Numbered from the stretch's first letter, positions 17,315 through 26,174 are shown. The stretch is 64,000 nt of DNA from Hirschia sp964342355 (GCA_964342355.1 CAYFFG010000001.1:1-64000); one strand, 5' to 3'. Numbers and translations are program-made. The notes: generated by a model from the letters alone, not told the origin.

Positions 17315-17686
17315 TCAAACGTGTTGATCCACCAGAATAGCGTTCCCGTCTGGGTCTTTGATAACAAAGCTAGCAGGGCCCTTTGTTGTTTCGTCAGCTT
17401 CAGATTCAAAATCAACGCCATTGTTTTTAAGCGATTTCTGCAGTGTTCGGATGTCGTCGAAATTTTCAAGCGTTTTACACTCAGCATCCCAACCCGGATT
17501 GAATGTCATGATATTGTTCTCAAACATGCCCTGGAAGAGACCGATTGTGACGCTTGGCGATTTCAAAATCAGATAATTATGTTCGGAAGCGTCATGAAAA
17601 ACTGAAAACCCAAGTTTCTCGTAAAATGCTTTTGATTTAGCGAGATCCTTAACCGCCAAGCTGAGTGAAAACGTTCCAAGGTCCAT
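17315..17686 (-). CDS. VOC family protein (glyoxalase/bleomycin resistance fold)
   Basis: A 123-residue cytoplasmic protein with paired beta-alpha-beta-beta-beta modules: LSLAVKDLAKSKAFYEKLGF at the start and ASFVIKDPDGNAILVDQH at the end, both typical of the vicinal oxygen chelate superfamily. The metal-ligand positions are only partly conserved, so the activity (lyase, dioxygenase or ligand binding) cannot be assigned. It lies upstream of no obvious partner; the pirin gene is 84 bases away on the same strand. Confidence 0.88.
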   Translation of the reverse strand: MDLGTFSLSLAVKDLAKSKAFYEKLGFSVFHDASEHNYLILKSPSVTIGLFQGMFENNIMTFNPGWDAECKTLENFDDIRTLQKSLKNNGVDFESEADETTKGPASFVIKDPDGNAILVDQHV

Positions 17687-17770
17687 GCTGCCGCCCCTGT
17701 GAAATTGTATGCCAAAGTCTATTGGGCCAGTATTTAATCTAAATTGGCAACAGGGGATAAGTCGCGGTTA

Positions 17771-18762
17771 CTATTCGGGTAACGGTATAAAATCTTCCTG
17801 ATCATCTGGTGGGAGTGAAAAACGGCCATTTGTCCAGTCAGCTTCACGCCAGGCATCCTTCGCCGCTTCTAGTCGTTCTTTCGATGAAGCGACAAAATTC
17901 CACCAGATATGCCGATCGCCATCCATGGTGTCACCGCCGAGCGCAAGAAGCCTTGCGCCTTGGTCTCCTGCNNNNNNNNNNNNNNNNNNNNNNNNNNNNN
18001 NNNNNNNNNNNNNNNNNNNNNNNNNNNNNNNNNNNNNNNNNNNNNNNNNNNNNNNNNNNNNNNNNNNNNNNTGGCGTCTTTGGGACGAAAGACCAGCATG
18101 CGCCCTGGCTCATATTGTTGACCAGCAACCGTTACTGACCCGCTGACGACATAAATGGCGCGATCTTCCTGATAGTCAGGCAAAGGTAATTTAGCGTGAG
18201 GAGCTAGATCAACATCAGCATAGAACATATCCGAGAAAGTCGGCACGGGTGATGTTGCGCCCCAGCCGCGGCCCATGATCAGGCGGAGTTTGGCGCCACT
18301 ATCATTAAGGAAGGGGAGGTCTTGTTTAGGCACATGCGTAAATGATGGCGCTATGTCCTCTTGTGCTAGAGGTAATGCGAGCCAGGTTTGAATCCCGAAC
18401 ATGGGACGGTTCGCAGGCGTATGTCTCGATTCTTCAGGAGAGCGTTCAGAATGTGTGATTCCACGGCCCGCCACCATCCAGTTCACAGCACCTGGCTCGA
18501 TATCAATATTGGTGCCAAGGCTGTCGCGGTGGCGCATCACGCCATCATAAAGGTAAGTTACCGTGCCTAGACCAATATGGGGGTGAGGACGCACATCTAT
18601 TCCTGTCCCGGTCAGAAATTCGGTCGGCCCCATCTGGTCAAAAAATATGAATGGGCCAACCATTTGCTTTTGTGTGGTTGGCAAAGCCCGCCTTACCTCG
18701 AAATTACCAAGGTCTCGTGCGCGGGGAACAATAATCGTGTCCAGCTCATTTGGGATGCTCAT
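17771..18762 (-). CDS. pirin family protein, interrupted by a scaffold gap
   Basis: The N-terminal cupin of pirin is clear (RPHPHIGLGTVTYLYDG and GRGITHSE, holding the metal-binding His residues). After the 100-N run the reading frame shifts: the true C-terminus is DRHIWWNFVASSKERLEAAK ... DDQEDFIPLPE, ending at the TAG at 17771-17773. The two halves are out of frame by one base because the placeholder is not the true gap length (it should be 2 modulo 3). By comparison with other pirins only a few residues are missing. The gene is therefore very likely intact. Pirin proteins are non-haem iron proteins, some with quercetinase activity. Confidence 0.92.
17972..18071. other. scaffold gap of 100 N within the pirin gene
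   Basis: Exactly 100 unknown bases. The residues on both sides (RPKDA before, AGDQGARLLALGG after) would be separated by only about four residues in other pirins, so the real gap is probably about a dozen bases. Confidence 0.98.
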
Positions 18763-18841
18763 CAGACAGCCTTTTCAAACTTGGATACCCGCCCCTTCAG
18801 TCAATTCTATTCGAAGGAGCTGGGTACCTGAAGTCGGCTTT

Positions 18842-19765
18842 TTATTCGACAGAAATTCTTTCTCCGCCGCGCGCTTCGACTTTATCCTGAGTGTTGTGTT
18901 CAAAGTCGCTAGCTGAGTGGCGTTCGTGAAGTTGTCCGCTCAAATCGCCGTAAGGTTTGTTCACCATCAGACCGCGTTTAACAGGTTCGCGTGCGTTAAG
19001 CTGATCAATCCAGCGTTTGATGTTTGGATATTCATGAAGGCTGAGGAATTCTTGAGCCTCATACGCACCGTTCCATACGGCATTATACCAACCCAAAATG
19101 GCCATGTCGGCAATTGTGTAAGTGTCGCCTGAAATGAATTCGTTCTTGGAAAGCTGTGTGTCTGCAACGTGCAGCTGTCGCTTCACTTCCATTGTAAAAC
19201 GGTCGATTGGGTATTCCATTTTAAATGGAGCATAAGCGTAAAAATGACCGAAACCGCCGCCCAGATATGGCGCAGATCCCATTTGCCACATAAGCCAATT
19301 CATCGTTTCAGCGCGAGCAGGATACTCTTTGGGTAAGAAAGCGCCAAACTTTTCAGCTAGATAGAAAAGAATAGAACCACTCTCAAAAACGCGTGTTGGT
19401 GTTGGTGTGGAGCGGTCCACAAGCGCAGGAATTTTTGAGTTTGGGTTTGCTTCAACAAAGCCTGAGGAAAATTGTGTGCCTTCGCCAATGCGAATGAGCC
19501 ACGCATCGTATTCTGCGCCTTCATAGCCAAGCGCCAACAGCTCTTCGAGCATGATTGTCACTTTTTGGCCGTTTGGTGTGCCCATTGAGTGTAGTTGAAG
19601 TGGGTGCTTGCCGACAGGAAGGTCTTTTTCATGCGTTGCGCCAGAGATGGGGCGATTAATGTTGGCAAACTGACCACCATTGCCGGGCTCCCACGTCCAG
19701 ACTTTTGGGGGAACATAACCTGCAGGTTGGTTTTCCGGTGTCTCAGTTTCTGTGTCGGCGGCCAT
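18842..19765 (-). CDS. yghU: glutathione-dependent disulfide-bond oxidoreductase (YghU type)
   Basis: A 307-residue member of the Nu-class GST group. The family N-terminus is present (YVPPKVWTWE, GGQFANINRPISGATHEK), where the Asn-Thr/Ser pairs bind two glutathione molecules, followed by HSMGTPNGQKVTIMLEELLALG and the helical domain with YTIADMAILGWY. It reduces 2-hydroxyethyl disulfide with glutathione in E. coli. ATG 19765 is chosen because GAGGAT lies before it; an ATG four codons upstream is possible. It is the third GST-fold gene of the window. Confidence 0.93.
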   Translation of the reverse strand: MAADTETETPENQPAGYVPPKVWTWEPGNGGQFANINRPISGATHEKDLPVGKHPLQLHSMGTPNGQKVTIMLEELLALGYEGAEYDAWLIRIGEGTQFSSGFVEANPNSKIPALVDRSTPTPTRVFESGSILFYLAEKFGAFLPKEYPARAETMNWLMWQMGSAPYLGGGFGHFYAYAPFKMEYPIDRFTMEVKRQLHVADTQLSKNEFISGDTYTIADMAILGWYNAVWNGAYEAQEFLSLHEYPNIKRWIDQLNAREPVKRGLMVNKPYGDLSGQLHERHSASDFEHNTQDKVEARGGERISVE

Positions 19766-19892
19766 TGGTGCGATCCTCATCGATTGGGCAATGTTACAAT
19801 CGATAGGTAGGAGGCGCATGCAATTTCTTGAATGCATCCACCTCTATTTTAATCATTCACAATATCGTGTGCGTTGATTTTAGGAAGAATTT

Positions 19893-20525
19893 TTAGTTGC
19901 TGTCGGAGGTTGTGTCACGACGCGATTGGTCGGCCTTGGGAGCGGGCGCAAGACGCATGACTTCGGCTTGAAAGCGCTCATCGTCGCCGGCGACCAGAAA
20001 AGGCAGTGCGCGGCAGCATGCATCGAGCATCGTATCGAACCAGTTTGTTTTGTCTGACTTGGAAAAATCAGATAAAACATGACTCTGCACTTTAGATTTA
20101 TCGCCAGGGTGGCCAACACCCATGCGAGCGCGGCGCACATCTTTGTCTGCTTGGGCGATGATCGAGCGCATGCCGTTATTTCCGGAGTGCCCTCCGCCAA
20201 CTTTCATCCGCAACCGTCCAGGCGCCAAGTCGATCTCGTCGTGGAATACAACAACACTTTCAGCGTGTATCTTGTAGAAGTTCATTGCTTCGCCAACCGA
20301 TCGGCCACTTTCATTGTAGAAAGTCTGAGGCTTGAGTAGCAGTACTTTTTGCCGCCCGCCTTCTGGAAGGTCGACTAAACCTTCGCAAACCTTTCCTTGA
20401 AATTTATCGCGCCAGGGCCCGAAATTGTAGGCTTGCGCGATCGCGTCAACCGTCATGAAGCCGATATTGTGTCTGTTCCCAGCATATTTTTCGCCTGGAT
20501 TTCCAAGACCTGTTATCAACAACAT
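19893..20525 (-). CDS. pth: peptidyl-tRNA hydrolase
   Basis: A 210-residue enzyme that frees tRNA from prematurely released peptidyl-tRNA. LLITGLGNPGEKYAGNRHNIGFM holds the catalytic His (RHNIGF) and conserved Asn; HDEIDLAPGRLRMKVGGGHSGNNGMRS carries the second active-site block. It is downstream of rplY on the same strand, the usual rplY-pth order, but a terminator-like hairpin lies between. Confidence 0.97.
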   Translation of the reverse strand: MLLITGLGNPGEKYAGNRHNIGFMTVDAIAQAYNFGPWRDKFQGKVCEGLVDLPEGGRQKVLLLKPQTFYNESGRSVGEAMNFYKIHAESVVVFHDEIDLAPGRLRMKVGGGHSGNNGMRSIIAQADKDVRRARMGVGHPGDKSKVQSHVLSDFSKSDKTNWFDTMLDACCRALPFLVAGDDERFQAEVMRLAPAPKADQSRRDTTSDSN

Positions 20526-20611
20526 GCCTAATCTCCCTGTTTCCTTGTGCGATGAACTAGACCGGTTTTGGCGTGATGAAAACGTTGGAACTTTGATGGC
20601 CTCACAAAATG

Positions 20612-20642
20612 AAACGGCGCCAGATTATATCCAGCGCCGTTT
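20612..20642 (-). terminator. hairpin terminator or attenuator between rplY and pth
   Basis: On the minus strand AAACGGCGC and GCGCCGTTT form a perfect 9-bp stem with a 13-base loop, followed by TTTCATTTTG after the stem starts to end in T. It sits between rplY and pth, so pth may be transcribed partly by readthrough. Confidence 0.7.
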
Positions 20643-20668
20643 GGTTGGTCATCAAGGTCAACAGAAGC

Positions 20669-21289
20669 TTATTCGCTCTCAGCTTCGCTTTCACCTTCTT
20701 CACCTTCAGCATCGCTGCTTGTCGTTACGATACGGCCAACGATCGTTGCGATCGTAAAGTCGCGGTCGGTGATTGTTGGTTCTGCGTCAGAAGGCAGGTC
20801 AATGTTTGAAATTTTGACATTGTCACCAATGTCCAGCTTGGACACGTCCGCTGTCAGGAACTCTGGAATGTGACCAGCAGGAACTTCCAGTTCAACTTCG
20901 TGACGAACGATGTTCAACGAACCGCCGCGCTTGATACCTGGAGAAACTTCTTCACCAGTGAAGTGAACAGGCACTTCAACTTTAATGCGCTGTTTTTCAT
21001 CCACACGATAAAGGTCAACGTGAATTGCTTCGTCCGTTACAGTGTGGAACTGAACGTCGCGTGGGATTACAGATTGCTTCTCACCTTTGTGGTTGATTTG
21101 GACCATGTGAGACAGGAATTTTCCTGAGTTCAGCGCTTTCAGGATCTCGATCGCATCGAGATTGATTGAAACTGGTGCAAGGTCACCGCCATACAATACG
21201 CCCGGCACTTTACCTTGACGGCGAGCTTCGCGTGCGCCGCCTTTACCTGTGCGCTCGCGCACTTCTACGTTCAATACGATGTCAGCCAT
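20669..21289 (-). CDS. rplY: 50S ribosomal protein L25/general stress protein Ctc
   Basis: A 206-residue two-domain L25 (TL5/Ctc form). The N-terminal 5S rRNA-binding domain has RERTGKGGAREARRQGKVPGVLYG, and the C-terminal TL5 domain has VPVHFTGEEVSPGIKRGG and the EVPAGHIPEFLTADVSKL stretch. A highly acidic tail (EGEEGESEAESE) ends the protein, common in alphaproteobacteria. It binds 5S rRNA in the central protuberance. Confidence 0.97.
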   Translation of the reverse strand: MADIVLNVEVRERTGKGGAREARRQGKVPGVLYGGDLAPVSINLDAIEILKALNSGKFLSHMVQINHKGEKQSVIPRDVQFHTVTDEAIHVDLYRVDEKQRIKVEVPVHFTGEEVSPGIKRGGSLNIVRHEVELEVPAGHIPEFLTADVSKLDIGDNVKISNIDLPSDAEPTITDRDFTIATIVGRIVTTSSDAEGEEGESEAESE

Positions 21290-21448
21290 GTTTGTCTCCT
21301 TCCGTCCTGAAATCCACGTGCCCTATGCACGCAATTCCCAAACATCACAGGGCAGGTATCTGACTGCCCTTAGAGCTGAAGCGGCGCTTATAACGGTGAG
21401 GCGGTCGATGCGCAAGTACTGGTGCGCCAGCTAGAGAATTACTGATGC

Positions 21449-21477
21449 TTGACGCATGTGTGTTACATATGTAACGT
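21449..21477 (+). promoter_or_regulatory. promoter with BlaI-type operator upstream of the repressor gene
   Basis: TTGACG (21449-21454) and TAACGT (21472-21477) lie 17 bases apart. Between and over the -10 box sits the perfect 14-base palindrome GTTACATATGTAAC (21462-21475), which contains the TACA/TGTA half-sites known from BlaI/MecI operators. It is 39 bases before the BlaI-type start codon, so autorepression is likely. Confidence 0.7.
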
Positions 21478-21514
21478 GTTTGTCGTAGTTGTCGCACCCC
21501 TTGAAGGTGGCAGA

Positions 21515-21898
21515 ATGAATCCACAACCAAACAAATCTGAACTGACAGTGTTGAAACACCTTTGGTCAAATGGTGGTCAAAGCGCCCGTGAGGTCCACGA
21601 TGGCGTAAAACCGGAAACCGGATGGAGCTATTCAACAACGCGCACCGTCATCAATCGAATGGCTGATAAAGAGTGGCTTCATAAGCATGATGTCCATGGG
21701 ATGACTGTTTTTGAAGCGGCTCTTTCTAAAGTTGAAGTTTTGGGAGGGATGGTGCGCGACCTGACTCGAAAAGTTTTCGATATTGAAGGTGATCTGCCTG
21801 TCTCCATGTTCGCTAAAAGTCCGCACCTGGACGAAACCGAACTTGATGCGCTCGATGCGTTAATTAATACCACGGCCGGCAAGGACGAGGATAAATAA
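21515..21898 (+). CDS. BlaI/MecI/CopY family transcriptional repressor
   Basis: A 127-residue winged-helix repressor. The DNA-binding domain has SELTVLKHLWSNGGQSAREV and the recognition region YSTTRTVINRMADKEWL, followed by a dimerisation tail with a family-like FDIEGDLPVSMFAKS. Start chosen at ATG 21515 behind GAAGGTGG; the frame begins earlier without support. One base separates it from the M56-M23 gene, so the two form an operon, matching the blaI-blaR1 and mecI-mecR1 logic in which the membrane protease triggers repressor inactivation. A palindromic operator lies in its promoter. Confidence 0.93.
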   Translation: MNPQPNKSELTVLKHLWSNGGQSAREVHDGVKPETGWSYSTTRTVINRMADKEWLHKHDVHGMTVFEAALSKVEVLGGMVRDLTRKVFDIEGDLPVSMFAKSPHLDETELDALDALINTTAGKDEDK

Positions 21899-21899
21899 T

Positions 21900-24170
21900 A
21901 TGACCATTACAATGATGCTGGTCCTGTCGCTTGTCTGGGGCGGAATAGTGGTTGTGGCCGCTGCGGCGCTTCAACGTGTCGGTTTAGGAGCTTCTATACG
22001 TCAAATGATGTGGCGCTTTGCAGCTGTATTGCTCGCAGCGCCGTATCTGGTTGCGATAGCTTACGCTGTTATTGGGCCAGAAATTATTGAACCAGCCTGG
22101 CGATATGGTGATGCAAGTGCGCCTGCGATCCCCGTCGTTTTGGATGCGTTGCCAAGTTTGTCGGCGCCTACTGTAGCGGAGAAGGCAAAGTCCTTTTCTT
22201 TGAATCCAACACTGATCATTGGTTTGATCATCGCTGCTGGATGGCTGGTACGGGCTGTGCGCGCACGTTGGGCTGCGAGGGAATTGGCGCGCATTACTGA
22301 TCAGGCGCAGCCGGTTAAAAGTCATCGTGTGCTAGCCAGCGCTGAAAGGTGGAGTAAGAAATTTACTCTGTGGCGTCAGCCTGAGCTGAAACTCATGCCA
22401 AAGGATTTTTCCCCCTTTACCCAAGGCGTTGTGCGACCGGTTGTTTATTTTCCCCACGGCTTAGAACGTGAACTGGGTGAAAACGCCATGGACATGGTCG
22501 TTGGGCATGAGCTGATGCACATCAAGCGTATGGATGCGCTGTGGCGTCCTCTGGAGCGTCTGGTAGCGGATGTGTTCTGGTTCAATCCGTTTGCATGGTT
22601 TATCCGTGCGGAGCTGGACCGTTCGCGTGAGCTTGCATGTGATGCGGCAATGTTGAGAAACAGGGCGCCAGCACAGGATTATGCGCGTGCGTTGGTATCC
22701 ATAGCTCGTTTTTCTGAGGGGCTATCCCGTCAGGCGCCAGCGGCTGCTATGTTTCCTTTTAACAAGGATAAAGAACTGGCGGAACGCGTGAAGATTGCTG
22801 CGCTGTCAGGCGGAAGCAAATCTTCCAAATTTGGCTTAGTCGGCTTTGCGCTCTTTGTGCTTGGCGGGCTTCCGCTCGCAGTGGCGCATGGAGCTGGCGG
22901 TCCGCGTGTTCGCGAACCAATTCCAGACTTTAGTCACACTGTCATCACGGCTGAAAAGGCCAAAGTCAGTTCTGGTTATGGGGAGCGCGAGCACCCGGTA
23001 ACTGGGGAGCTCAAATTCCATAAAGGTGTTGATATTGCTGCGGCCGAAGGAACGCCAATCTATGCGCCTGCAGATGGGCGTGTGCAATGGTCCGGTGAGA
23101 AAGACGGCTACGGGCTGGCAGTCAAATTAGCCTTCAATGACGAATGGCGCGGTGTTTTTTCGCAGATGTCGAAAATCGAAGTCCGTGAAGACGAATATGT
23201 CAAAGCTGGACAGAAAATTGGCGAAGTCGGCATGTCTGGTAAGTACGCGACGGGACCACATCTGCACTTTGAGTTGTGGGGACCGGGTAAGTCGTTTGAC
23301 GAAGATGGAGGTTTGCTCGCATGGGACCCAGCGCGTCTTGGCGTCGCCATGGTGCCGAGCATGGAACTCAACGCTGCTCAGATCCGTCGCCTGGGCGTTG
23401 TGTTGCCGAAAGGCGCAAGTGCGCCACCTGCGCCGCCTAAAACTTTGAATGCGCCGGTTCCTGCTCCAGCGCAGTTAGCTCCTGAAGCACCAGACGGTGG
23501 GGTTGTGGATGTGGCGCCAGAAGCTGTTGTTGTCTTTGTCGACGAGAATGGAGAGAAGCATGTTCTGATGGGCGCTGAGGCGGATGCTGACGGCGTTTCA
23601 AAAGATCAAAAAATCATCGAACACTCTGATTTTAAATTCGATGGCGATTTCCATTTTGATTTTGCCAACGATTTTGACGATATCGCAGAGGCTTTTGCCG
23701 GCGATGATTGGGAAGACTTTCTGGAAGACCTTGTTGAAGCTGGCCACAACGCCGCTGAAATCGCCGAAAAGCAGGCTGAGATTGGGCGTGAGCGGTCTGA
23801 GCGCGCCCGTGAAATGACCGAACGTTTGCGCGAATACACTGAAGAAGCACGAGAGCGCGCTAAGGAGCGGGCAGAACAGGCGCGGGAAGTTGCTCGCTCA
23901 GCCTTGATTGAACGCGAAAAAATCATCGAACTGGCAAGTCTGAATGCAAACCGGATTCGGTTTGAAGCTCTTGCAACAGCAGAAAATGAGATCTCCAATC
24001 AGATTGTCGAACTTGAAAAGCAACTGACCTGGGCTAACTCTGAAAAAGAAGAAAAAGCGCTCAGAAAAGTGATCAATAAGTTGACCAAGGCTCACAAAAA
24101 AGTCGCAGATCAGTGCGATGAAGCGAAATCTGAATTGGACAAGAATACGCTGGAGGGCGGCGAACATTAA
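21900..24170 (+). CDS. BlaR1-like M56 metalloprotease fused to an M23 endopeptidase and coiled coil
   Basis: A 756-residue inner-membrane protein. Three N-terminal hydrophobic helices (about 1-25, 35-60, 105-125) precede an M56 domain with the zinc motif HELMH (H203, E204, H207) and the downstream ELACDAA block; a fourth helix lies at ~312-335. After it comes an M23/LytM domain with H374xxxD378 and HLH (H454, H456), so its zinc site looks complete, then a Pro/Ala linker, an Asp/Phe-rich acidic segment (~575-615) and a long charged coiled coil to the end. BlaR1 carries a penicillin-binding sensor where this protein has M23. It probably senses or cuts cell-wall peptidoglycan and relieves BlaI-type repression; that is inference. 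Confidence 0.9.
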   Translation: MTITMMLVLSLVWGGIVVVAAAALQRVGLGASIRQMMWRFAAVLLAAPYLVAIAYAVIGPEIIEPAWRYGDASAPAIPVVLDALPSLSAPTVAEKAKSFSLNPTLIIGLIIAAGWLVRAVRARWAARELARITDQAQPVKSHRVLASAERWSKKFTLWRQPELKLMPKDFSPFTQGVVRPVVYFPHGLERELGENAMDMVVGHELMHIKRMDALWRPLERLVADVFWFNPFAWFIRAELDRSRELACDAAMLRNRAPAQDYARALVSIARFSEGLSRQAPAAAMFPFNKDKELAERVKIAALSGGSKSSKFGLVGFALFVLGGLPLAVAHGAGGPRVREPIPDFSHTVITAEKAKVSSGYGEREHPVTGELKFHKGVDIAAAEGTPIYAPADGRVQWSGEKDGYGLAVKLAFNDEWRGVFSQMSKIEVREDEYVKAGQKIGEVGMSGKYATGPHLHFELWGPGKSFDEDGGLLAWDPARLGVAMVPSMELNAAQIRRLGVVLPKGASAPPAPPKTLNAPVPAPAQLAPEAPDGGVVDVAPEAVVVFVDENGEKHVLMGAEADADGVSKDQKIIEHSDFKFDGDFHFDFANDFDDIAEAFAGDDWEDFLEDLVEAGHNAAEIAEKQAEIGRERSERAREMTERLREYTEEARERAKERAEQAREVARSALIEREKIIELASLNANRIRFEALATAENEISNQIVELEKQLTWANSEKEEKALRKVINKLTKAHKKVADQCDEAKSELDKNTLEGGEH

Positions 24171-24225
24171 ACGTCTCAGGACGAGGACCCCCGAACCCTG
24201 GTATGGTTTGCCCCAATCCACGTTA

Positions 24226-24267
24226 GAAAGGCGCAGCAAGCCCATGCTGCGCCTTTCGCTGTTTTTT
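24226..24267 (+). terminator. rho-independent terminator after the M56-M23 operon
   Basis: GAAAGGCGCAGCA (24226-24238) and TGCTGCGCCTTTC (24245-24257) form a perfect 13-bp stem with a 6-base loop, followed by GCTGTTTTTT. This is the strongest terminator of the window and lies between the convergent M56-M23 and prs genes. Confidence 0.93.
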
Positions 24268-24276
24268 AAACAGCTT

Positions 24277-25209
24277 TTAATCGAAAAGTTTGGAGACGGA
24301 TTCTTCGTTTGCCACCCGGCGAATGGCTTCCCCCAGCAATTCTGAGATCGACACGCGGCGGATCTTTTTCGCGTTTGCAACTTCGTCTGTCGCAGCGATG
24401 GAATCTGTGCAAACCAGTTCTTTCAGGCGTGATTTGTCGATGCGTTCAGCTGCGCCTGGAGACAGGACACCATGTGTGACGTAAGCAGAAACAGACTTTG
24501 CGCCCGCTTTGAGCATTGCGTCAGCAGCATTGACCAGCGTGCCGCCTGAGTCGGTCATGTCGTCAATCATGATACAGGCTCGATCCTTGACCTCACCGAT
24601 AATGTTCATGACTTCAGATTCACCTGCTTTCGGCCGACGCTTATCGACGATGGCCAGGTCACATTCCAGCCGTTTGGCGAGCGCGCGCGCTCGGACCACA
24701 CCACCAACATCAGGTGAAACTACCATGATGTCTTTGGAGCCATATTTTTGTTGGATATCGCGTACGAATACAGGGCCTGCGACAAGGTTGTCAGTTGGGA
24801 TATCAAAGAAGCCCTGAATCTGACCGGCGTGCAGGTCGACAGTCAGGACCCGGTCGGCGCCCGCTTTGTGAATGAGGTTGGCGACCAGTTTAGCTGAGAT
24901 AGGCGTGCGGCCATCTGTCTTCCGGTCCTGACGCGCATAGCCGTAATAGGGGATAACAGCGGTGATGCGGCGGGCAGAGGCGCGCACCAGGGCGTCACAG
25001 GTAATAAGCAATTCCATTAGGTGGTCGTTTGCCGGCGCAGATGTCGATTGGATCAAGAACACATCATGTCCGCGTACGTTTTCATTGATACGTACAAAGA
25101 CTTCATTGTCCTTGAATGTCTTGACCTCTGCCTCAGTCAGCCTGGCGTCAAGGTAAGTTGCAATATCCTGAGCCAACGGTCTGTTGGAATTACATGAGAT
25201 TAGTTTCAT
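24277..25209 (-). CDS. prs: ribose-phosphate pyrophosphokinase
   Basis: A 310-residue PRPP synthetase that makes PRPP from ribose 5-phosphate and ATP for nucleotide, histidine and tryptophan synthesis. Visible blocks are ISCNSNRPLAQDIA, VRINENVRGHDVFLIQS, the YYGYARQDRKTDGRTPISAK flexible region and the PRPP-binding CIMIDDMTDSGGTL motif. The ATG at 25209 gives the usual MKLI start; upstream in-frame ATGs at 25218 and 25227 are possible. A 7-bp inverted repeat lies 43-63 bases upstream. Confidence 0.97.
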   Translation of the reverse strand: MKLISCNSNRPLAQDIATYLDARLTEAEVKTFKDNEVFVRINENVRGHDVFLIQSTSAPANDHLMELLITCDALVRASARRITAVIPYYGYARQDRKTDGRTPISAKLVANLIHKAGADRVLTVDLHAGQIQGFFDIPTDNLVAGPVFVRDIQQKYGSKDIMVVSPDVGGVVRARALAKRLECDLAIVDKRRPKAGESEVMNIIGEVKDRACIMIDDMTDSGGTLVNAADAMLKAGAKSVSAYVTHGVLSPGAAERIDKSRLKELVCTDSIAATDEVANAKKIRRVSISELLGEAIRRVANEESVSKLFD

Positions 25210-25379
25210 TTCGCCCATCGCCCGCATGTGTGATCAGTTTCCGTCCTGCATGAAACGTAATTTCACGTTTCCACAATCGTCTGTGTCATCTTAATGTCGC
25301 AAAAGCCGCCTTATGGCGCTTTCGTCAAGGTTGTTAAGGGCGTATCTCGCCAAAATGACGCGCCCGTTTCAAAAATACC

Positions 25380-26174
25380 TCACCCAACCAGCATGATTGC
25401 CGAGGCGTTGCGTCCATAATCTTTTTGTTTTTTTGCCTGAGATCTCCTGTAGGAGAAGAATTTTTCAGGTTGAGTGACCGTGTCATCTGCGAGCGCTTCG
25501 GATTTGCCTATGCCAGCTCTTACAAGACGGCCCAGACAGTATTGCTTCAGGTCGAACTGTAAACGGTCTCCTTTTCCCGGAACGAACAGATTTGTGCTCC
25601 ATGGGGAAGTTTCCGCAAACTGTTCCTGGAATTCGGGACCCACTTCAAAACTTTCCTGGCTGATGCACGGACCAACAGCAGCGATTATATTCTGAGGGGA
25701 TGCGCCCAAGGATATCATTTTTTCAATCGCGTCTTCCATGACACCGGTAAGCGCGCCTCGCCAGCCGGCATGCACAGCCGCAATGACGCAGGCGTGCGGG
25801 TCGCCCATCAATACCGGCGCACAATCTGCGGCCAGCGCTGCAATCACAATGTCTGGCGTGCTGGTGACGATAGCGTCTGCTTCCGGAGCCTGAGGCACTG
25901 AAATGGGAGAATCGATGATTACAGCTTTGTTGGTATGCGCTTGTCGCAGGGTCGACATCCGCCCAGGCAATGCGCCGAGCGTGATACAGATCCGATCACG
26001 GTTGGCCTTGACGCGATTGCCTTGATCATCGGACCCAGGACCTGTGTTCAGGCTTTTATAAACACCGGTCGAGACCCCACCTTCACGCCCGAAAAAACCA
26101 TGTCGCCAGTGCATCGTAAAACCTGACAACGCCGGCGACTCCAGAAAGGGCGGACGTGTGTCTGTTGAGGCCAT
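25380..26174 (-). CDS. pgeF: peptidoglycan editing factor PgeF (YfiH, laccase-domain protein)
   Basis: A 264-residue protein of the former polyphenol oxidase family. The Zn/Cu site is visible as His in LRQAHTNKA, Cys in AADCAPVLMGDP and His in AAVHAGWRGALTGV. In E. coli PgeF removes wrongly inserted serine from UDP-MurNAc peptides and homologues have purine nucleoside phosphorylase activity. It is on the same strand as prs, 170 bases upstream of it. It normally follows lipoprotein or prolipoprotein genes in other genomes; here it is between tamB and prs. Confidence 0.95.
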   Translation of the reverse strand: MASTDTRPPFLESPALSGFTMHWRHGFFGREGGVSTGVYKSLNTGPGSDDQGNRVKANRDRICITLGALPGRMSTLRQAHTNKAVIIDSPISVPQAPEADAIVTSTPDIVIAALAADCAPVLMGDPHACVIAAVHAGWRGALTGVMEDAIEKMISLGASPQNIIAAVGPCISQESFEVGPEFQEQFAETSPWSTNLFVPGKGDRLQFDLKQYCLGRLVRAGIGKSEALADDTVTQPEKFFSYRRSQAKKQKDYGRNASAIMLVG

